NCBI RefSeq assembly: GCF_003086295.3
Contig: NC_092050.1
Coordinates: 144,677,699-144,741,698 of the forward strand
Origin: Arachis hypogaea
Lineage: Eukaryota > Streptophyta > Magnoliopsida > Fabales > Fabaceae
Direction of reading: 5' to 3'
Length of the DNA: 64,000 nt
Each line of letters begins with the position of its first letter. Position 1 is the stretch's first letter. A model generated the notes under the pieces. That model was not told the DNA's origin, did no database searches, and was given only the letters and a program-made list of their open reading frames with translations. A program made the translations under genes and the position numbers. This document shows positions 36,557-49,235 of the stretch, piece after piece.

Positions 36557-37699
36557 TTACACTCCAAGAAAAATGCTGAATACCGTCAAATTTATCGACA
36601 AAAATTACTGGTGGATCTAGCATTGGATTTTTTTACGGTTACGAGTGAAAATTTGTCCCTCGAATAAGTTACCATTTGATTAGAAATTCTGTAACTAAAT
36701 CCGATTGTAAATAGAGGCACAAAAAGTTTTGTATTAGCGCCAAATTTAACGTCAGATTTTTGTCAGAAAATTTTGACGATAACAGTGTTTAGTGAAACGC
36801 AGCATTTAGGCATCGTCCGCCAATAAATTTGGGGTAAAATAAATGCAAAACCCTTCCCCTTCACTTCTGCAAACTCTCTCTCTCTCTCTCTCCTCTTCTT
36901 TTCTCTCTCGTCTCTCTTTCTTCATCTTGTCGCCATCACTGCCGCCTCTTATCACCACCAGCCTTCCACCATCCTGCAACCACCATTAGAAGTAATTTTT
37001 CTATAGTTTTTTTTATTTTTTGCAGTTTTTTGTTTGTTTAGAATTTTGTTAGGTATTTTATTAAATTATTGATTAGATTTTTTCAATGAAGTGAGTGACT
37101 AGAGTTTGTTATATTAATTTAGTGTAACTAGAAATTGAATAATGTTAGGTTAGGTTAGGTAGAAGAAAATTAAGAGTGGTTGAGCTGTTTGGAAGATTTT
37201 ACTTATTCATTCCAAATTATTTTTTTTGAATTGGTTTCACCTTGTGAATTTAATAAGTTGTCTTTTTATTAGGACGATGTTAATTTCTCTAAGATCAATT
37301 GGAGTTTGCTTCTTTCGTAATTTTTGTAGTCATATTTTAGGTTGATTTTCTATCTCTGAATATAATCAATTGTTTAAATTTTATGCCGGACATACTTTTC
37401 CTTCTCGAAACCCTTGTTTGCTGAAAAATTGTGGAGTAATAAGGGGTTATACACTAGAACGACTAGAATTTGATATTTTATTGAATGCTTGTTTGTTCTA
37501 TTTTATGCATGCAGCTATTTAAATTATTTAAAACATATTTAGTTTGTGAGAAAATGATAATTGGATTTGGTGAGAGATTTTACTTATAGAAAAAACTCTG
37601 CCATCTAAAAAATTTAATAAGTTATGTTGTTGGTTGAATTCTAGGGTATTTGTTGTAAAATGATTTTAAGTCATCGTTTGTGGATGTATGATAGGGATA

Positions 37700-39975
37700 A
37701 CGGTGTAGGAGGGTTTAAAACCTGAGTTCTTTGAAGGGGTTGACAATTTTTTTGCATATGTCTTCAACATAGAATCGTTTAGGTCTCAAGGGGTATCTAG
37801 GTGTCTGTGCTATAAGTTTCGGTTGACTAAGTTGTTAGGACTTCGGATATAACACTTTACTTCAACCATAATGGGTTCAAGGATGGGTATTGGATGTGGA
37901 CGAAAGACGGAGAAGTGGATGACAAATGAGGGGTAAGAATTCATAGTTTGATTGTCATGTCCATTTGTACAGAGGATACAAAGGCAATCTAGCTGACGAA
38001 CGGGGCTAAGAATTCATAGTTTTATTTCTTAGTGCTATATCCATTTGCACATCGTCGATAATGGGGGTAGGGTTGAAACCTCCAGGATATAGCACTAAGA
38101 ATAATTGGACAAAACAGAGTATATTTTGAGAGTTGTCATATTTAAAAGACAACTTGGTTCATCGTTGTCTTGACGTGATGCACATTGAAAAAACTTGTTT
38201 GATAATATCATGCACATGGTAATGGACGATGAGTGAACCAAGGATAATGATAAGGCAAGGTTAGACTTGGTGGACATTTGCAGGTGGCTAGATCTGAACT
38301 TAAAGAGACTTGAAAACACTCGGTGGTCTAAACCGAAGACGGTGTTCACTCTAACAAAGAACCAGAGATAAGATGTTTGTAGGTGGATTAGGGAATTGAG
38401 ATTTTTCGATGGTTATGCCTCTAATTTGGGTAGGTGTGCAAACGTCTCACAAAGTAGGCTTGCTAGGTTGAAGAGTCATGATTGTCATATCTTTATGGAC
38501 TCATTGCTTCCTATTGCGTTTAGAAAATTTCCTACCAACATTTGGAAACTCCTTACATAAATAAGTGAGTTCTTTAGGGAATTATGTGCAACAAAACTTA
38601 GTATTAATGATCTCACAGTCATGGAGAAGAACATTCCCGTCATACTTTGTAAGTAAGAGAGGATATTCTCTCTAGGTTTTTTGATGTTATGGAACACTTA
38701 ACAATCCACTTGCCATACGAAGTAAGAGTGTGTGGATCAGTATACTTTAGGTGGACGTACCCTTTTGAAAGGTTGATGGCTCATTCAAGCGTACTATAAA
38801 GAACAGAGCTCGGATCGAGGGTAGCATATGTGAAGCATCCCTAGCCAAAAAAACATCCGTATTTTGCTCCTTCAACTTTGAGCCTCATATTGAGTCACGT
38901 AGAACAAGAATTAGAAGGAACGATGAGAGGAGAGAATTCTCGTCAAGCGGACCAACCTATCCAATATTTGTTCTGGAAGGAGTTGCAATAGGTGTGAGTA
39001 GTGAATACTAGTTAAAGAAAAAGGAGATTGATGCCACACATATGTATGTTTTGCTTAACTATGACCAGGTTTCACCTTATCTAAGGTGAGTTTTTTAAGT
39101 CTTCGTAAAAATTTCAATTATTAAGCTATTAACTTCTCCATATAATCAAAATTATTGTACACTAAAACTTATTTAATTATCCTATTGTATCATAGGTTAT
39201 TTCAATAAACAAATCTTGATACATCACTCAACAATTTTTTACATTGATTCAGAGAATACATCAGAGTGAATCTAATTGACATAACAGAATGGGAACTAAT
39301 TGCACTTAGTTGGGACCCAATGAATAAGGGCACAACATATTAATATACGGTGTTAATGGATATAGGTTTCATTCTTTACAATGGTCGGTGGGGAAGAAAA
39401 AAGATAACACCGAAGTCTGGGTTTGTGGAGATATAAGAAATGGGCATTCTGATTGGTATGGTGTGTTGCATAATATCATTCAATTTGAGTATTTTTGTCA
39501 TACTACGTACAATGTGTGCGTATTTAAATGTGAATGGTATGATCCAAGTTTGCGACTAGGAACACGAAAGCGCGAGAATTATAATATCACTGAAGTAAAT
39601 GTGACGACGAAATATAGGCTCTACGACCCATTTTTTTTCTACCTCAAAATGTACGACAAGTATACTATTTGCCTTATCCAAGGTCATGCAAGTTTAGTTG
39701 GGTGGTTGTGGTTAAGACTAAGCCAAGAGGTCGCATCGAGCCTGATAGGACAAAAGGTCAAGAACCTTACCAAATTGATGACCCAACTCCTTCAAAAATA
39801 GTTGTTGATACCGGTGATCCGATCATTCTTAGGTCGGCAGTTATAGATGATGACATCATTGACCTTAGGATACATTACGAGAAACTACCTCTAGAGGACG
39901 ATGATGTTCAAAAAGAAGAGGGGGTTGATAGGAACGAAGAAAAAGACAAGTTCGATGATCAGGAAATTACCTAGG
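37700..39975 (+). pseudogene. CACTA (En/Spm-type) transposase relic
   Basis: Blocks in order: a transposase-associated N-terminal domain at about 37725-37930 (EFFEGVDNFFAYVF; NGFKDGYWMWTKDGE); part of the transposase core at about 38150-38330 (LVHRCLDVMHIEKNLFDNIM, then CRWLDLNLKRL); a DUF4218-like block at about 38400-38770 (HLPYEVRVCGSVYFRWTYPF after VMEKNIPVILC); and a DUF4216-like block at about 39380-39700 (DWYGVLHNIIQFEY, CVFKCEWYDP). The tail is acidic. The frame changes repeatedly and stops occur inside blocks; most of the catalytic core is missing. An active relative would cut and join element ends. The last part from 39287 is duplicated at 50568-51275. Confidence 0.8.
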
Positions 39976-40604
39976 AATAGGAGGACGATAAACCAGAGGA
40001 CAAAGATGATGATGAATTTGAATAAGGTTAACCTAAATATACATAACTACTTGTTGTATCTTTAAACTTTATTTAATAAGATCATATAATTATAACACAC
40101 GCTAACCTTAGTTCTGTCGTATGTATTTCTTTATCAAACTTTGATTAGATTGTAATATAATTACATTATTTTAGGTAGGGATTACAATAGGTTGACCTGT
40201 CACGAGCATGCCTTATTTTGATTATGACAATGATGACTATTAGGCTCCATAGTCATTACGACTTTGTTTTAATTATTTTAACAACATCTATTCCTTCGTG
40301 TTTTTATTTTATATATGTGATATTTCACATCATATCTAAATTATTGTTTTCAAACAAATTACTAATTTATTCCTTACTAATTGGGAGTTGATTATCAATT
40401 ATTAACTATTGGGGTCTATTATAGGTTCAAAAAAAACATTAAACCTACGGTCAGATTTATCGTCGAAATTACTCAACGGTAACGATCATCCAATGTAATA
40501 AAAAACTAAATCCACTGTGGAATTTACTTGGTGCAAAGTCATATCGTTTGGCTCAAAATTTAACGTCAGATAATTTTCGATAGTAATTGGCATTATATTT
40601 TCGT

Positions 40605-43600
40605 TGTAAATCCCGTTAAATTAGTAAATAATTAGTTAATAAATTAAATTTTAATTTAGGAAATTAAAAATGTGAATATTATATTAAATTAGGATAGAGC
40701 TATTTAAAACGAGAATTTGACACTAATTTCAAAGAATTTGGCCGGAGATTGGGCCGAACGGGCCGAACCGGTCGAACCAGGCCCAACTGAGCCCATCCAT
40801 TAAAGAAGACACAGCTTCCTATTTCCTTTCTTCTTCTCATTCATGCTGGGAAACATACTTGAGGTGGTAGAGGAAGAACAAACCCTTGTTCCCAAATCAA
40901 ACCTCCATAACTTCCCAATCCGAGCTCCGATCGCCGCACCGTTTGCGGCCACGCGACCACTGCGTTGAGCTCTACGATTCTACTGGAACAATTTCATAGG
41001 TAAGCCATTCTATCACCTCAGCCTCTCTACTCCTCAATTTTTTTACATTTAAGAGAATCCAGGTTGAGAATTAGTTGATTTTGGTTCTCTAGGTTTAATT
41101 TAGCTCGTGAAACTTGTTGGACTTGGCTCTCTTGGTCTGTGGGTATGGTGAGGTCTCTAACCCTAACCAAATTTTGGTTCTAGTATGTTAAATTATGAAT
41201 TTTGAGTATATATGGTGATATATGTGAAATCGGGTGTATATATGTATATGTTGGAGCTTGAATTATGAGCTTTGGAACTTGGTGGAGCTTGGGTACTTGA
41301 GCTTTGATGATTTTGGGGATTGAGGGGCTGTGTTGGTTGGTGTTTCGCCTTGGATAATACACAAAAATCGACCAAGGTATGGTTTAGGTTTCTCGTATTT
41401 AACATATAATGTTCTGTGAAAACTTGAGCTAGGTGACCATAGGATAGGCTGGAACATATGAGTTTATTTGATGCTTAGTGATCTATATGAGAATTTTGTT
41501 TTGGCTTTGGTGCTTGTTAAATGGATGATAAGTGATGAAGTGATGATGATACGTATATAAGTGTATATTGAGTAAGAATATGTTGATCTTGTTAAAGTAA
41601 AGGAGAGATTCATGTACGATGTGACTGAATGGGAAATGGTAGAGGTGAGAATTGTTGTGGTATTGCTAAATATGTGTTTTGATAATGGATACAGGTTTGG
41701 TAAGTGAATTAAGTTTGATTCTTAATGAAAAATGAGGTTTTGTGATTTTGAGTAAAATTGGTTTTTGGCCGAACTTCGGTGAGCCATAACTTGGCTTCCG
41801 GACACCCTAAATTATTTCAAACTTATTTTGTATGAAAATTAGGTCCGTGAAGTTTACGCTGTTCAAAGAACGGATGAAAAATGTTTTAAAACAAAAAAGT
41901 TACACGCGTCGGAAGTTTGGGTTTGAAATCTGAAATTTTGCAGCATTTCAGACTAGGCAAATTTTTTTTTTTTTGGAAAAATGCATGTCCACACGTACAC
42001 GTGACCTGGAATTCACTTATGCATCTAGTCACTCGCTATGCAACCAACCCTTTCGGGCTGGAATCCACGCGTACGCGTGGCCCCTATTTCATCAAATCTG
42101 GGTTTTTGAATTGTAGACCTTTAAACTTCTAAACCTCTTTCATTCGTTTAGTCATAAAATATAGTAGTAACTCTAGTAGTAATTTGAAGCTAGGAAATAG
42201 AGGTAACTTAGAGATGAAGTAAAGGTTGAAAATGATGATATTTGAGATGACTGTGTGTGGCCAGAATGGTCGAGATGTATGTGTGAATGAAATGGTCGAG
42301 ATGGCAAGGTCTGGGTGCGATCCCGCTTGCGTATTAACTTGAAAATGTGTTCGGATGGCAAGTTGAGGATGGAAGTTCCATCTCTTGTCGTGATGTGGAT
42401 GTGGGAAAGGTGGAAAGGCACTCTCCTTCGTATTGTTTCCCCCATATTCTTCTCTGGTTGCAAGGTGGAAAGGCACACTCCTTCGATGTAGAAAGGCACT
42501 CTCCTTGGTATATGCTCTAGGAGAAGATGGAAAGGCACACTCCTTCACTGTGGAAAGGCACTCTCCTTCGTTTATGATCCTCCTGGAGATGCACAACCTA
42601 GAGACAAATGTCTGGGTTAGCTACCAGATGTGTCGGGTTCTGGCAAAGTAACTGATGCGTAAGCTCACGGCCAGTAGGATAGACATTTATCATATGCATG
42701 TGTGTGCTTTGTTTGCTACGCATTAATTGGGAATGCCTAATTAATTATATTCTACTAATTGTTGTAATTGTTACTTGAACTACTTGTTTTCTACTTGTGC
42801 TTGCCTTGTCTGTTTGTTTGTCTATGCGAATTATCGGAGATGGAGGTATGGAGGAAAGGAGGAAAGACTTAGAGTTACGGTTAAGTTAAGTTAGACTTAG
42901 ATATCCTATAAGACCACCTTTTATGGATTTTGTTTAATACTTTTAAGCTTTATAATCTAAGTGTCGGCGTTCTAGGATTGTCTCTGGCATTCCCAGGACC
43001 TTATATATTATGTGCGTGGCACCTTTACCATGCTGAGAACCTCCGGTTCTCACCCCCATACTGTGTTGTTATTTTTCAGATGCAAGTTGAGAGGCACCTC
43101 ATTAGGCGTCTGGACTTCTAAAGCGGAGTAGTTTCTAGATTTCTTTTGTAGTATAGTTGATGTATATATGTACTTAACTTTCTCTTCGCATATCTCGTTT
43201 ATTTTGTTTCCTCTTAGAGGTTAAGGAGAACTAGGGTCTTATCTCTGCATTTTGGGCATTTTGGGACATGTATATATGTATGTATGAATGTAAATATCCT
43301 CCGGCTAGCCTTAGCTTCGCAGGCTGAGTTAGGAGCTTATTATTTTATACCCTTGGTCTTCTACTCTTATCTCTTGTACAATATATTAGTGAACTTTAGC
43401 TTTCTTCTCACGCAAGTAATCCTTATTTCTGAGCGTTGCGTTTTTAATTTTGCGATTTTGCTTTACCTATTCTTTAAGGCTCCTAGAATACTACATTCTT
43501 TCAATTATTAAACGTATTATATTTTATTTTAGAGGTCATAATACCACACCACCTCTGTTTTACGACTTAAGCGTAAAGTTCTGTGTGGTAGGGTGTTACA
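40605..43600 (-). mobile_element. Solo LTR, 3.0 kb, inside CACTA2
   Basis: On the minus strand it starts TGTAACACCCTACC (43600) and ends GGGATTTACA (40605). An exact 5-bp duplication TTCGT flanks it (40600-40604 and 43601-43605). It shares the GAACCGGAGGTTCTCA motif (about 43040-43056, inverted) with the solo LTR at 22008. It has repeats of GGAAAGGCACTCTCCTTCG at 42410-42560. There is no internal domain. The duplicated CACTA2 end in unit B (51840-51890) has no insertion, so this solo LTR arrived after the tandem duplication or was not copied. Confidence 0.85.
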
Positions 43601-43805
43601 TTCGTAACCTTAACATCATATTCTGACACTAATTTTGACGCAAATTACTATAAAAAAAATAAATCCGCCAGTAATCAATTACCGATGAGGTTTATACCTT
43701 GGATTGTATCCACACAAAATCTGACGGTGACCAACTTACTAGTGAATTATTTTCGTTATTTCGCCGATAAATCTAATGGTAATCAGCGTTTTTCTGGTAA
43801 TGTTA

Positions 43806-44204
43806 TATTCAAAGCTTGTGAGATGATCTCGCTAGATATGGAACATAATAACATGAAATTAAATCCGGACGCGTTTTCTCCTATTAAGCAATGAATTATT
43901 TGATAAATTATTTTGACATTTTTGTAAATTAATAAGAAAAAAGATATCTTTCCATATTTAACGTCTATGCATATCTACAATTCAGACGATAGAGAAATAT
44001 ATTTAAAAAAATTTCCAAATGACAAAAGAGAAAAGATACGCGTTTATTAAAATACTATTTATACATAAATGTTACCAAATTCAAAAAATGCATTAAATGT
44101 TAACCTTATTAAGGGATAAATCCACACATTAAAAGGGTGTCTTCATACATTATCGGTGAGTCGTGTTATACTCAAGAGTCAAGAGTGAGTGAGAACAATC
44201 AACA
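43806..44204 (+). promoter_or_regulatory. Short upstream region of the chromodomain gene
   Basis: Only about 400 bp separate the CACTA2 end from the ATG at 44205, so any promoter must lie here or within the transposon. The matching region in unit B is 52078-52477. No TATA box is clear. A promoter role is inference from position. Confidence 0.3.
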
Positions 44205-44312
44205 ATGCCACCAAAAAAAGATAATGATGATCGCACTTACGAAGTCCGCTCCATATGCCGTAAGAGAATTCATAAGGTATATGCATACGCCTTTCATCTT
44301 ATTAATTCATAG

Positions 44313-44376
<64 letters not shown>

Positions 44377-46921
44377 ATCGAAAATCAAATATGTTATATG
44401 AAAATATAAAAAATTATTTATCAATTATCTGCCATATAAGAACATATATTTAATGTTCATAGAACAAAATTGGTTATATATTGTTGTAAAAAAAATTAAT
44501 TATATTATCATAACAAATTTACTTATTCTATTGTTGAATGTTTAATTATTCTAAAAGTTAATTATCCTATAAAAAAATACTAAAAATATCATATATTTGT
44601 GTGTATGAGATTACTGATTAAGGTTTTTTTTTTTTGCTAATTTTAATTTTATGTTCATTGAATATTTTTTACAAAAAAATAGTATGTGTGGCTGATTGTA
44701 GACTTTGTCACCTTTTTTAGGATAATGAATCTGATGATGAATATGGATATAATTTTTATTCTTTTATTTTAATTTATTATATATTAATATATTATTCTTC
44801 ATCACTATGGTGTATGTTATTGTTATCTATTGATTTATCATGATCTAATCAAAATCTTTGAATATGGAAATGTCATATACAGGGTAAGCTACAGTACATG
44901 ATCAAATGGTTAGTGCTTATGATTATTATTAATACTCTTTTCTTTTATTTTATTATACTTATATGAGTAAAGAACAAATAATTCTTTAACTTTTTGTCCC
45001 TTAGACATTTAAGTCTTTGAAGATTGAAAAATACATTTAAATCCCTAACCTTTTTAAAACTTAGACACTTGAATCCTACTATCCATCTAGAGCTATGAAA
45101 TGTAACAAAAAAGTCTGACGTGAATGCCGTTCTGCAAATATGGCTATTACGGTGTATCACGTGGATGGTTTAGGAAAAAAGTTTAGGGACAAAAATGTCC
45201 ATAGATACTGAAACTGTGAAATAGCGTCGTTTTACGCACTATCCCCTCCCAAGCTTGTCCCTTTGGTTATTATATCTATTCTCTATATAGCCTTAAACCT
45301 TTGAACACAATTCCAAAAATCCTAAAGAAAGATCAAAAGTCCAACTCACATTTTTTTCCTAAAAAAAACTGCCCAAGTTTCTTCTTTACTGCCCCCATTT
45401 ATCAAAACAAACAAAAAACTCTAGAGTCCCTAACCCCCCAAATGATACTGCACTCTCATCACTCACTCCCCCTTTCAATCTGTGGTTCCTCATATTGCTG
45501 TAGCCATATTTCTTTCAATCACAGCCCACACTATTCTCCCTCAACATTGTCGTCGCCATCTTCCGAGCTCATTGTCGCCGCCTCTGCTGCGATGAGAAGA
45601 TGCCTCGATTGTCTCTACTTTATCAAAGACTCCACGAATGCGACATCTTCTCTTTCTACAAATGGCAAGCCGCACTCGTCTGCTCCTTCTTCCTTTGACA
45701 AAGACGCCATTCAGGCAATGAGAACGAAGAGGACACCATCTAACCTTTGTCTTCAGCAGATCCCATAGTTGCTCCATTAGTGTTAGTAGTTAGGAATTAG
45801 GGTTGATTCTACATTTTTTTCTAAGTTAAGGTTGTGCCTTCTACCCTGTTCTAGATTTTCAATTTCTCAGTTTCTGAGATAGGGTTGGAAAATTTGGTTC
45901 TTGCTTTGGTTTTTGGGAACTCGTTTGGGAGAATCTTGGAAGCGTTTCTAATTAGAATTCTTGGGGTTTTGCCTTTCGCTGCGATTTCTCTTACTGGAAT
46001 AATACTACTTTAGAGTTTATAGGGAATACAGAAAACCAAAGGAACGAGCTTCGGAGAAGGTGAAGATTCAAATGACCTCGTTTGAACATTGGGGGCTTTT
46101 TTATCCTGCTACATTTTTATATCATTCACGTGGGACACCGTAACGGCTACGTCTATAGAATAGTATCCACGTCAGACATCTCTGTTACATTTCGTAAATC
46201 CAGATGAACGGAGGGATCTAGGTTCCAAGTTTGAGAAAGTCAAGGACTTAAATATATTTTTCATTCTCCAGGGACTTAAATGTTCGCAGGATAAAAGGTC
46301 AAGGACCTATTTATCCTTTTCTCTACTTAGATTGTTATTGTTTATTGCTTTTGATGACTCACATTATCAAATGGATATTTCATATATGTATGCGGTGAAA
46401 TATGAATAGGACCGGATGGGAGGACGTATCAAACACTTGGGAGACTTCGGAGAGCCTCGAACATGTGCGTGATTACGTTAATGAGTTTGATGACAGGTAT
46501 GGTAAAAAAAAGAAGCTAGTATATATCAAATATATTTCAATTCAATGTGATTTCAGAAATATTAATTGAGTAACTATTTAATGATTTTTTATGTGAAGAT
46601 ATCTTCATGTGAGTAGTCATATTTAATTAAATAAACTTGAGTGAGTTTCTGTATTCTTGAAGCATAAAATCAAGAATTATTGAGAATCTCAAGAAAAGGA
46701 ACAAGGAGAAGGCATCGTCATCACGTCCTTTCACTGCAAATCGATCTTCTCGCTTTTCTAAAGAAGAAGAGGAGTCAAAAGAGAAGGAAGACAAGAAGGA
46801 AGAGAAGGAAGAGAAACAAGAAGAAACTAAGGATGATAAAGATGACTCTGATTATCATGTGAATGTTAAAGTCTCCCCTGGTGTTAATGGGGGTGTTCAA
46901 ATCAAAACCAATCCAAATTAA
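44205..46921 (+). CDS. Small chromodomain protein (LHP1/HP1-like), four exons
   Basis: Exons: 44205-44276, 44883-44908, 46410-46496 and 46663-46921. All introns are GT/AG, phases 0, 2 and 2. The spliced frame has no internal stop and gives 147 residues. Residues about 11-62 form a chromodomain: TYEVRSICRKRIHK, GKLQYMIKWTGWEDVSNTWE, then LEHVRDYVNEF. Aromatic-cage positions (Tyr of TYEV, Trp of IKW, Trp of TGW) are kept, so methyl-lysine histone binding is plausible. The tail is Lys/Glu-rich, and the final 12 or so codons and stop come from a MITE. Without the MITE the exon would continue to about 47555 (GVRRPIA, donor GTACTC). Introns exclude a retroelement chromodomain. The protein is far shorter than LHP1; expression is unknown. 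Confidence 0.68.
44315..44373. repeat. (TA)n microsatellite in intron 1 of the chromodomain gene
   Basis: About 29 TA units, absent from the matching place in unit B, so it expanded after the duplication or was lost from B. Confidence 0.9.
44966..46324. mobile_element. MULE-type non-autonomous element, unit A copy
   Basis: Long terminal inverted repeats of about 200 bp occupy both ends. Each includes the region around CCTAGGT/ATTTAAGTCC and ends with AGTAAAGAACAAATA against AGAGAAAAGGATAAATA. They are flanked by ACTTATATG and ACTTAGATT, a 9-bp duplication with two mismatches. The element is 1359 bp and lies in intron 2 of the chromodomain gene. Its GC-rich centre (45540-45780) is open in more than one frame but matches nothing I know. 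The unit B copy at 53208-54566 is also 1359 bp by my count, so insertion came before the tandem duplication. Confidence 0.75.
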
Positions 46922-47527
46922 ACCATTTATCCAATCCAATCCAAATCGAAAATAAATTAAAATCGCACTAATTTGGATTTAATTGGATTCTATTTTTCGC
47001 AAAACACATGGATCGAATTGGATTTCAGATCTACTCATCAAAATCAATCCAGTCCAATCTAAAACATACAATGTGCTATGATTTTATTGTTTTATTGTTA
47101 TATTTACAATTTTACTTATAATGTGTTTAATTTGTTATAATTTTTATATTATTCATGTATTATTATAATTATCTAATAAATATTTTGAGTTCAAAATGAG
47201 ATTTATTTATTTATTTTAACTAACCTATAATTTTATTTCTATTAATATGTTATTGATAGTTTTTTAAGATATTGTTGAAACTTGTTATGTCATTGTTGGT
47301 TATTTAAAATTTGATGTTAAGACTTGTTATATATAATATATATTCAATTTTTTTACTTTACAAAACCGCAAATCCTATCAAATCCAAACTGCTTGAAATT
47401 GGTTGGATTGGATCGAATTCTTTAAAAAATATCATCCAAACCAAATTACACCGTAAGTAAAATTAGTGTTCGGACCGGATGATTTTTTTATTCAAAGTCG
47501 ATCCAAACTGCACCACGAATACCCCTA
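46888..47527. mobile_element. hAT-type MITE in exon 4 of the chromodomain gene
   Basis: The ends are TGGGGGTGTTC and GAATACCCCTA. The 8-bp flanks GGTGTTAA and AGTGTTAG match at six positions. Inside are repeats of CCAATCCAA and an AT-rich middle. Related to the MITE at 58765-59323. It interrupts the coding exon after the codons for VSPGV and supplies an in-frame TAA at 46919-46921. Confidence 0.78.
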
Positions 47528-47799
47528 AGTGTTAGACGACCAATTGCAAGGTACTCCGATCCCTTCAATTTTGTTTTAAAATAATATATAGCATAAGTTT
47601 TGCTATTTTGAGAATTTTATTGCTGCAAATTGGTCATAAGTAAATCATATCTATAAGTCTAAAAGTTTATAAGGTCTAATTTTGTAATAATTTATAGGCT
47701 TGTGTTAATGACTAAGCAATATCTGTGATTGGTCAAAGATCTTTAATTTTTAATTCATGTTGGTAAAAGCTTAATTAATTTAAAATTCTTAGAGGTAGT

Positions 47800-48782
47800 G
47801 ATGACTTCAACTCAAGTTTGAATACACCATAAACCAACAATCATCATTTTCTTAACGAATTCATTTTCCTTTATCGCCACCTCTCCATCTTTAGGCCCTA
47901 ATTGAGTTCCTTGCTCAAGCCTTTTGCATATCCAATCAGGGAAATATATCTCACTTGTTTGACTCCCTTCTACATTAATGTTCTTCTTTTCTCCCACAAT
48001 ATCAAGAAGCATCATTCCGTAACTATAAACGTCAGATTTATGATAAGGGTTGCCGAAATGTCTATTCCACACTTCTGGAGCTATATACCCTATTGTTCCT
48101 CTAGCATCTGACATGGAAATAAGACTTTCGTTCCCAGCATAAAGTTTTGCTAGTCCAAAATCTGATATTTCAGAACAAAAATTTTCATCCAAAAGAATAT
48201 TATGTAGCTTTACGTCAAAATGTAAAATTTAAGTGTTGCATCCTCTATGCAAGTACTCTAACCCCCTAACTATCCCTTGATTGGCAATTTGATACAGCTT
48301 ATCCCAACTTAACAATGTAGTAGTTTCAACTCCTTCCTTTCTGTAAATAAATTTTTCAAGGGAACCATTTAATATAAATTCATAAATAAGAACTTTCTTG
48401 CGGACTTCAAAGCAAAATCCAAAAAGGGTGACAACATTAATATGAGAAGTTCTACTAATGCTAGCTTCCTCATTGATAAATTTTTTACCATTTTCTTTGA
48501 ATGGATTCAACATTTTGACTGCCACATTAAAACCATCAGATAACTTTCCCTTGTATACAACACCAAAACCACTTTGTCCTAGTTTAACTTTGAAAGAGTT
48601 TGTCAGTTTCTTCACATCAGAGAATTTATATCCTTTTATAGTTAACGCACCATGATTTTTTAAGAAAGTTTCAATATCTTGATTACCTTCTGTCAGAAAG
48701 CAGTATTTTTCTCACCATCTTAGTGACTTGTATGTAAAGTAACAAATACTCAACAATCCTGCAATTACTGCAGCTGCTATAG
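47800..48782 (-). pseudogene. LRK10L kinase exon, dead duplicate (unit A)
   Basis: Closely similar to the kinase exon at 55507-56612. Defects: the splice acceptor AACAG of unit B is changed to AACCT; CNTQ has become CNT-stop; the KPHN of the catalytic loop region reads KLHN; an extra residue plus frame change follows YQIA; and the C-terminal 45 or so residues after GLWCIQT are gone. The signal-peptide and extracellular exon is absent because the duplication ended in the intron. Glycine-loop and DFG motifs survive. It cannot encode a receptor. Confidence 0.88.
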
Positions 48783-49235
48783 CACAGGTTAATTAGCAAA
48801 AAAAAAATTAGAAGAACATCTAATATGCTTTTAATTCTATAAACTTTTGTTTTGAAAGAAAAACCAAAATAAATAAGTGTAATCTGTTATACTTCTGGGA
48901 TCTTCCTTAAGAAAGTTATGATATTTGGCTTGAAATTGATAGAAACCATTTCATGGTCTACCCCTTTTAATGTGAACAATTGAAAAAGTAGTTGAAGTAG
49001 ACAGATGCCCATAGTAAAAGAGTAAAAGAGTAAGGTATAGACGTTCAGATCATTAAAGAGTCATGTCCGTTTCCATGCATAAAATTATTGTAAAGGATAT
49101 AAAAATTTAAATTTTTTATACTTGAGAAAATTAGAGAAATGTTCTTAAGCCTTAACACTTGTTTACTATTCAAGAAGAGTTGATGGTTTCTGAATATTCT
49201 GGCCAATATAATACGAAACTACTATAAAAGAAAAA

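Larger units (their letters stand above)
36560..43802 (+). mobile_element. CACTA2 element with decayed transposase and nested solo LTR
   Basis: The left end is CACTCCAAGAAAAATGCTGA at 36560. The right end (reverse complement) is CATTACCAGAAAAACGCTGA at 43802. The 3-bp target duplication TTA flanks both (36557-36559 and 43803-43805). The duplicated right end at 52074 reads CACTACAAAAAAATGCTGA, closer to the usual terminus, and is also followed by TTA. Subterminal repeats resemble CCGTCGGATTTACCGTCG. The transposase gene lies at 37700-40022 and the solo LTR at 40605-43600. Without the solo LTR the element is about 4.2 kb. Confidence 0.85.

Noticed and set aside
42129..42596. 155-codon minus-strand frame with repeated Pro/Ser-rich segments
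   Set aside because: It reads the GGAAAGGCACTCTCC repeats of a solo LTR; two other frames are equally open.
45301..45777. 155-codon and 78-codon frames in the MULE centre
   Set aside because: The unit B copy of the same element changes or closes these frames, so coding constraint is not supported.
44205..46921. Chromodomain from a chromovirus integrase
   Set aside because: It is divided by three introns with GT/AG borders, and no integrase precedes it. Retrotransposon chromodomains are intronless and follow integrase.
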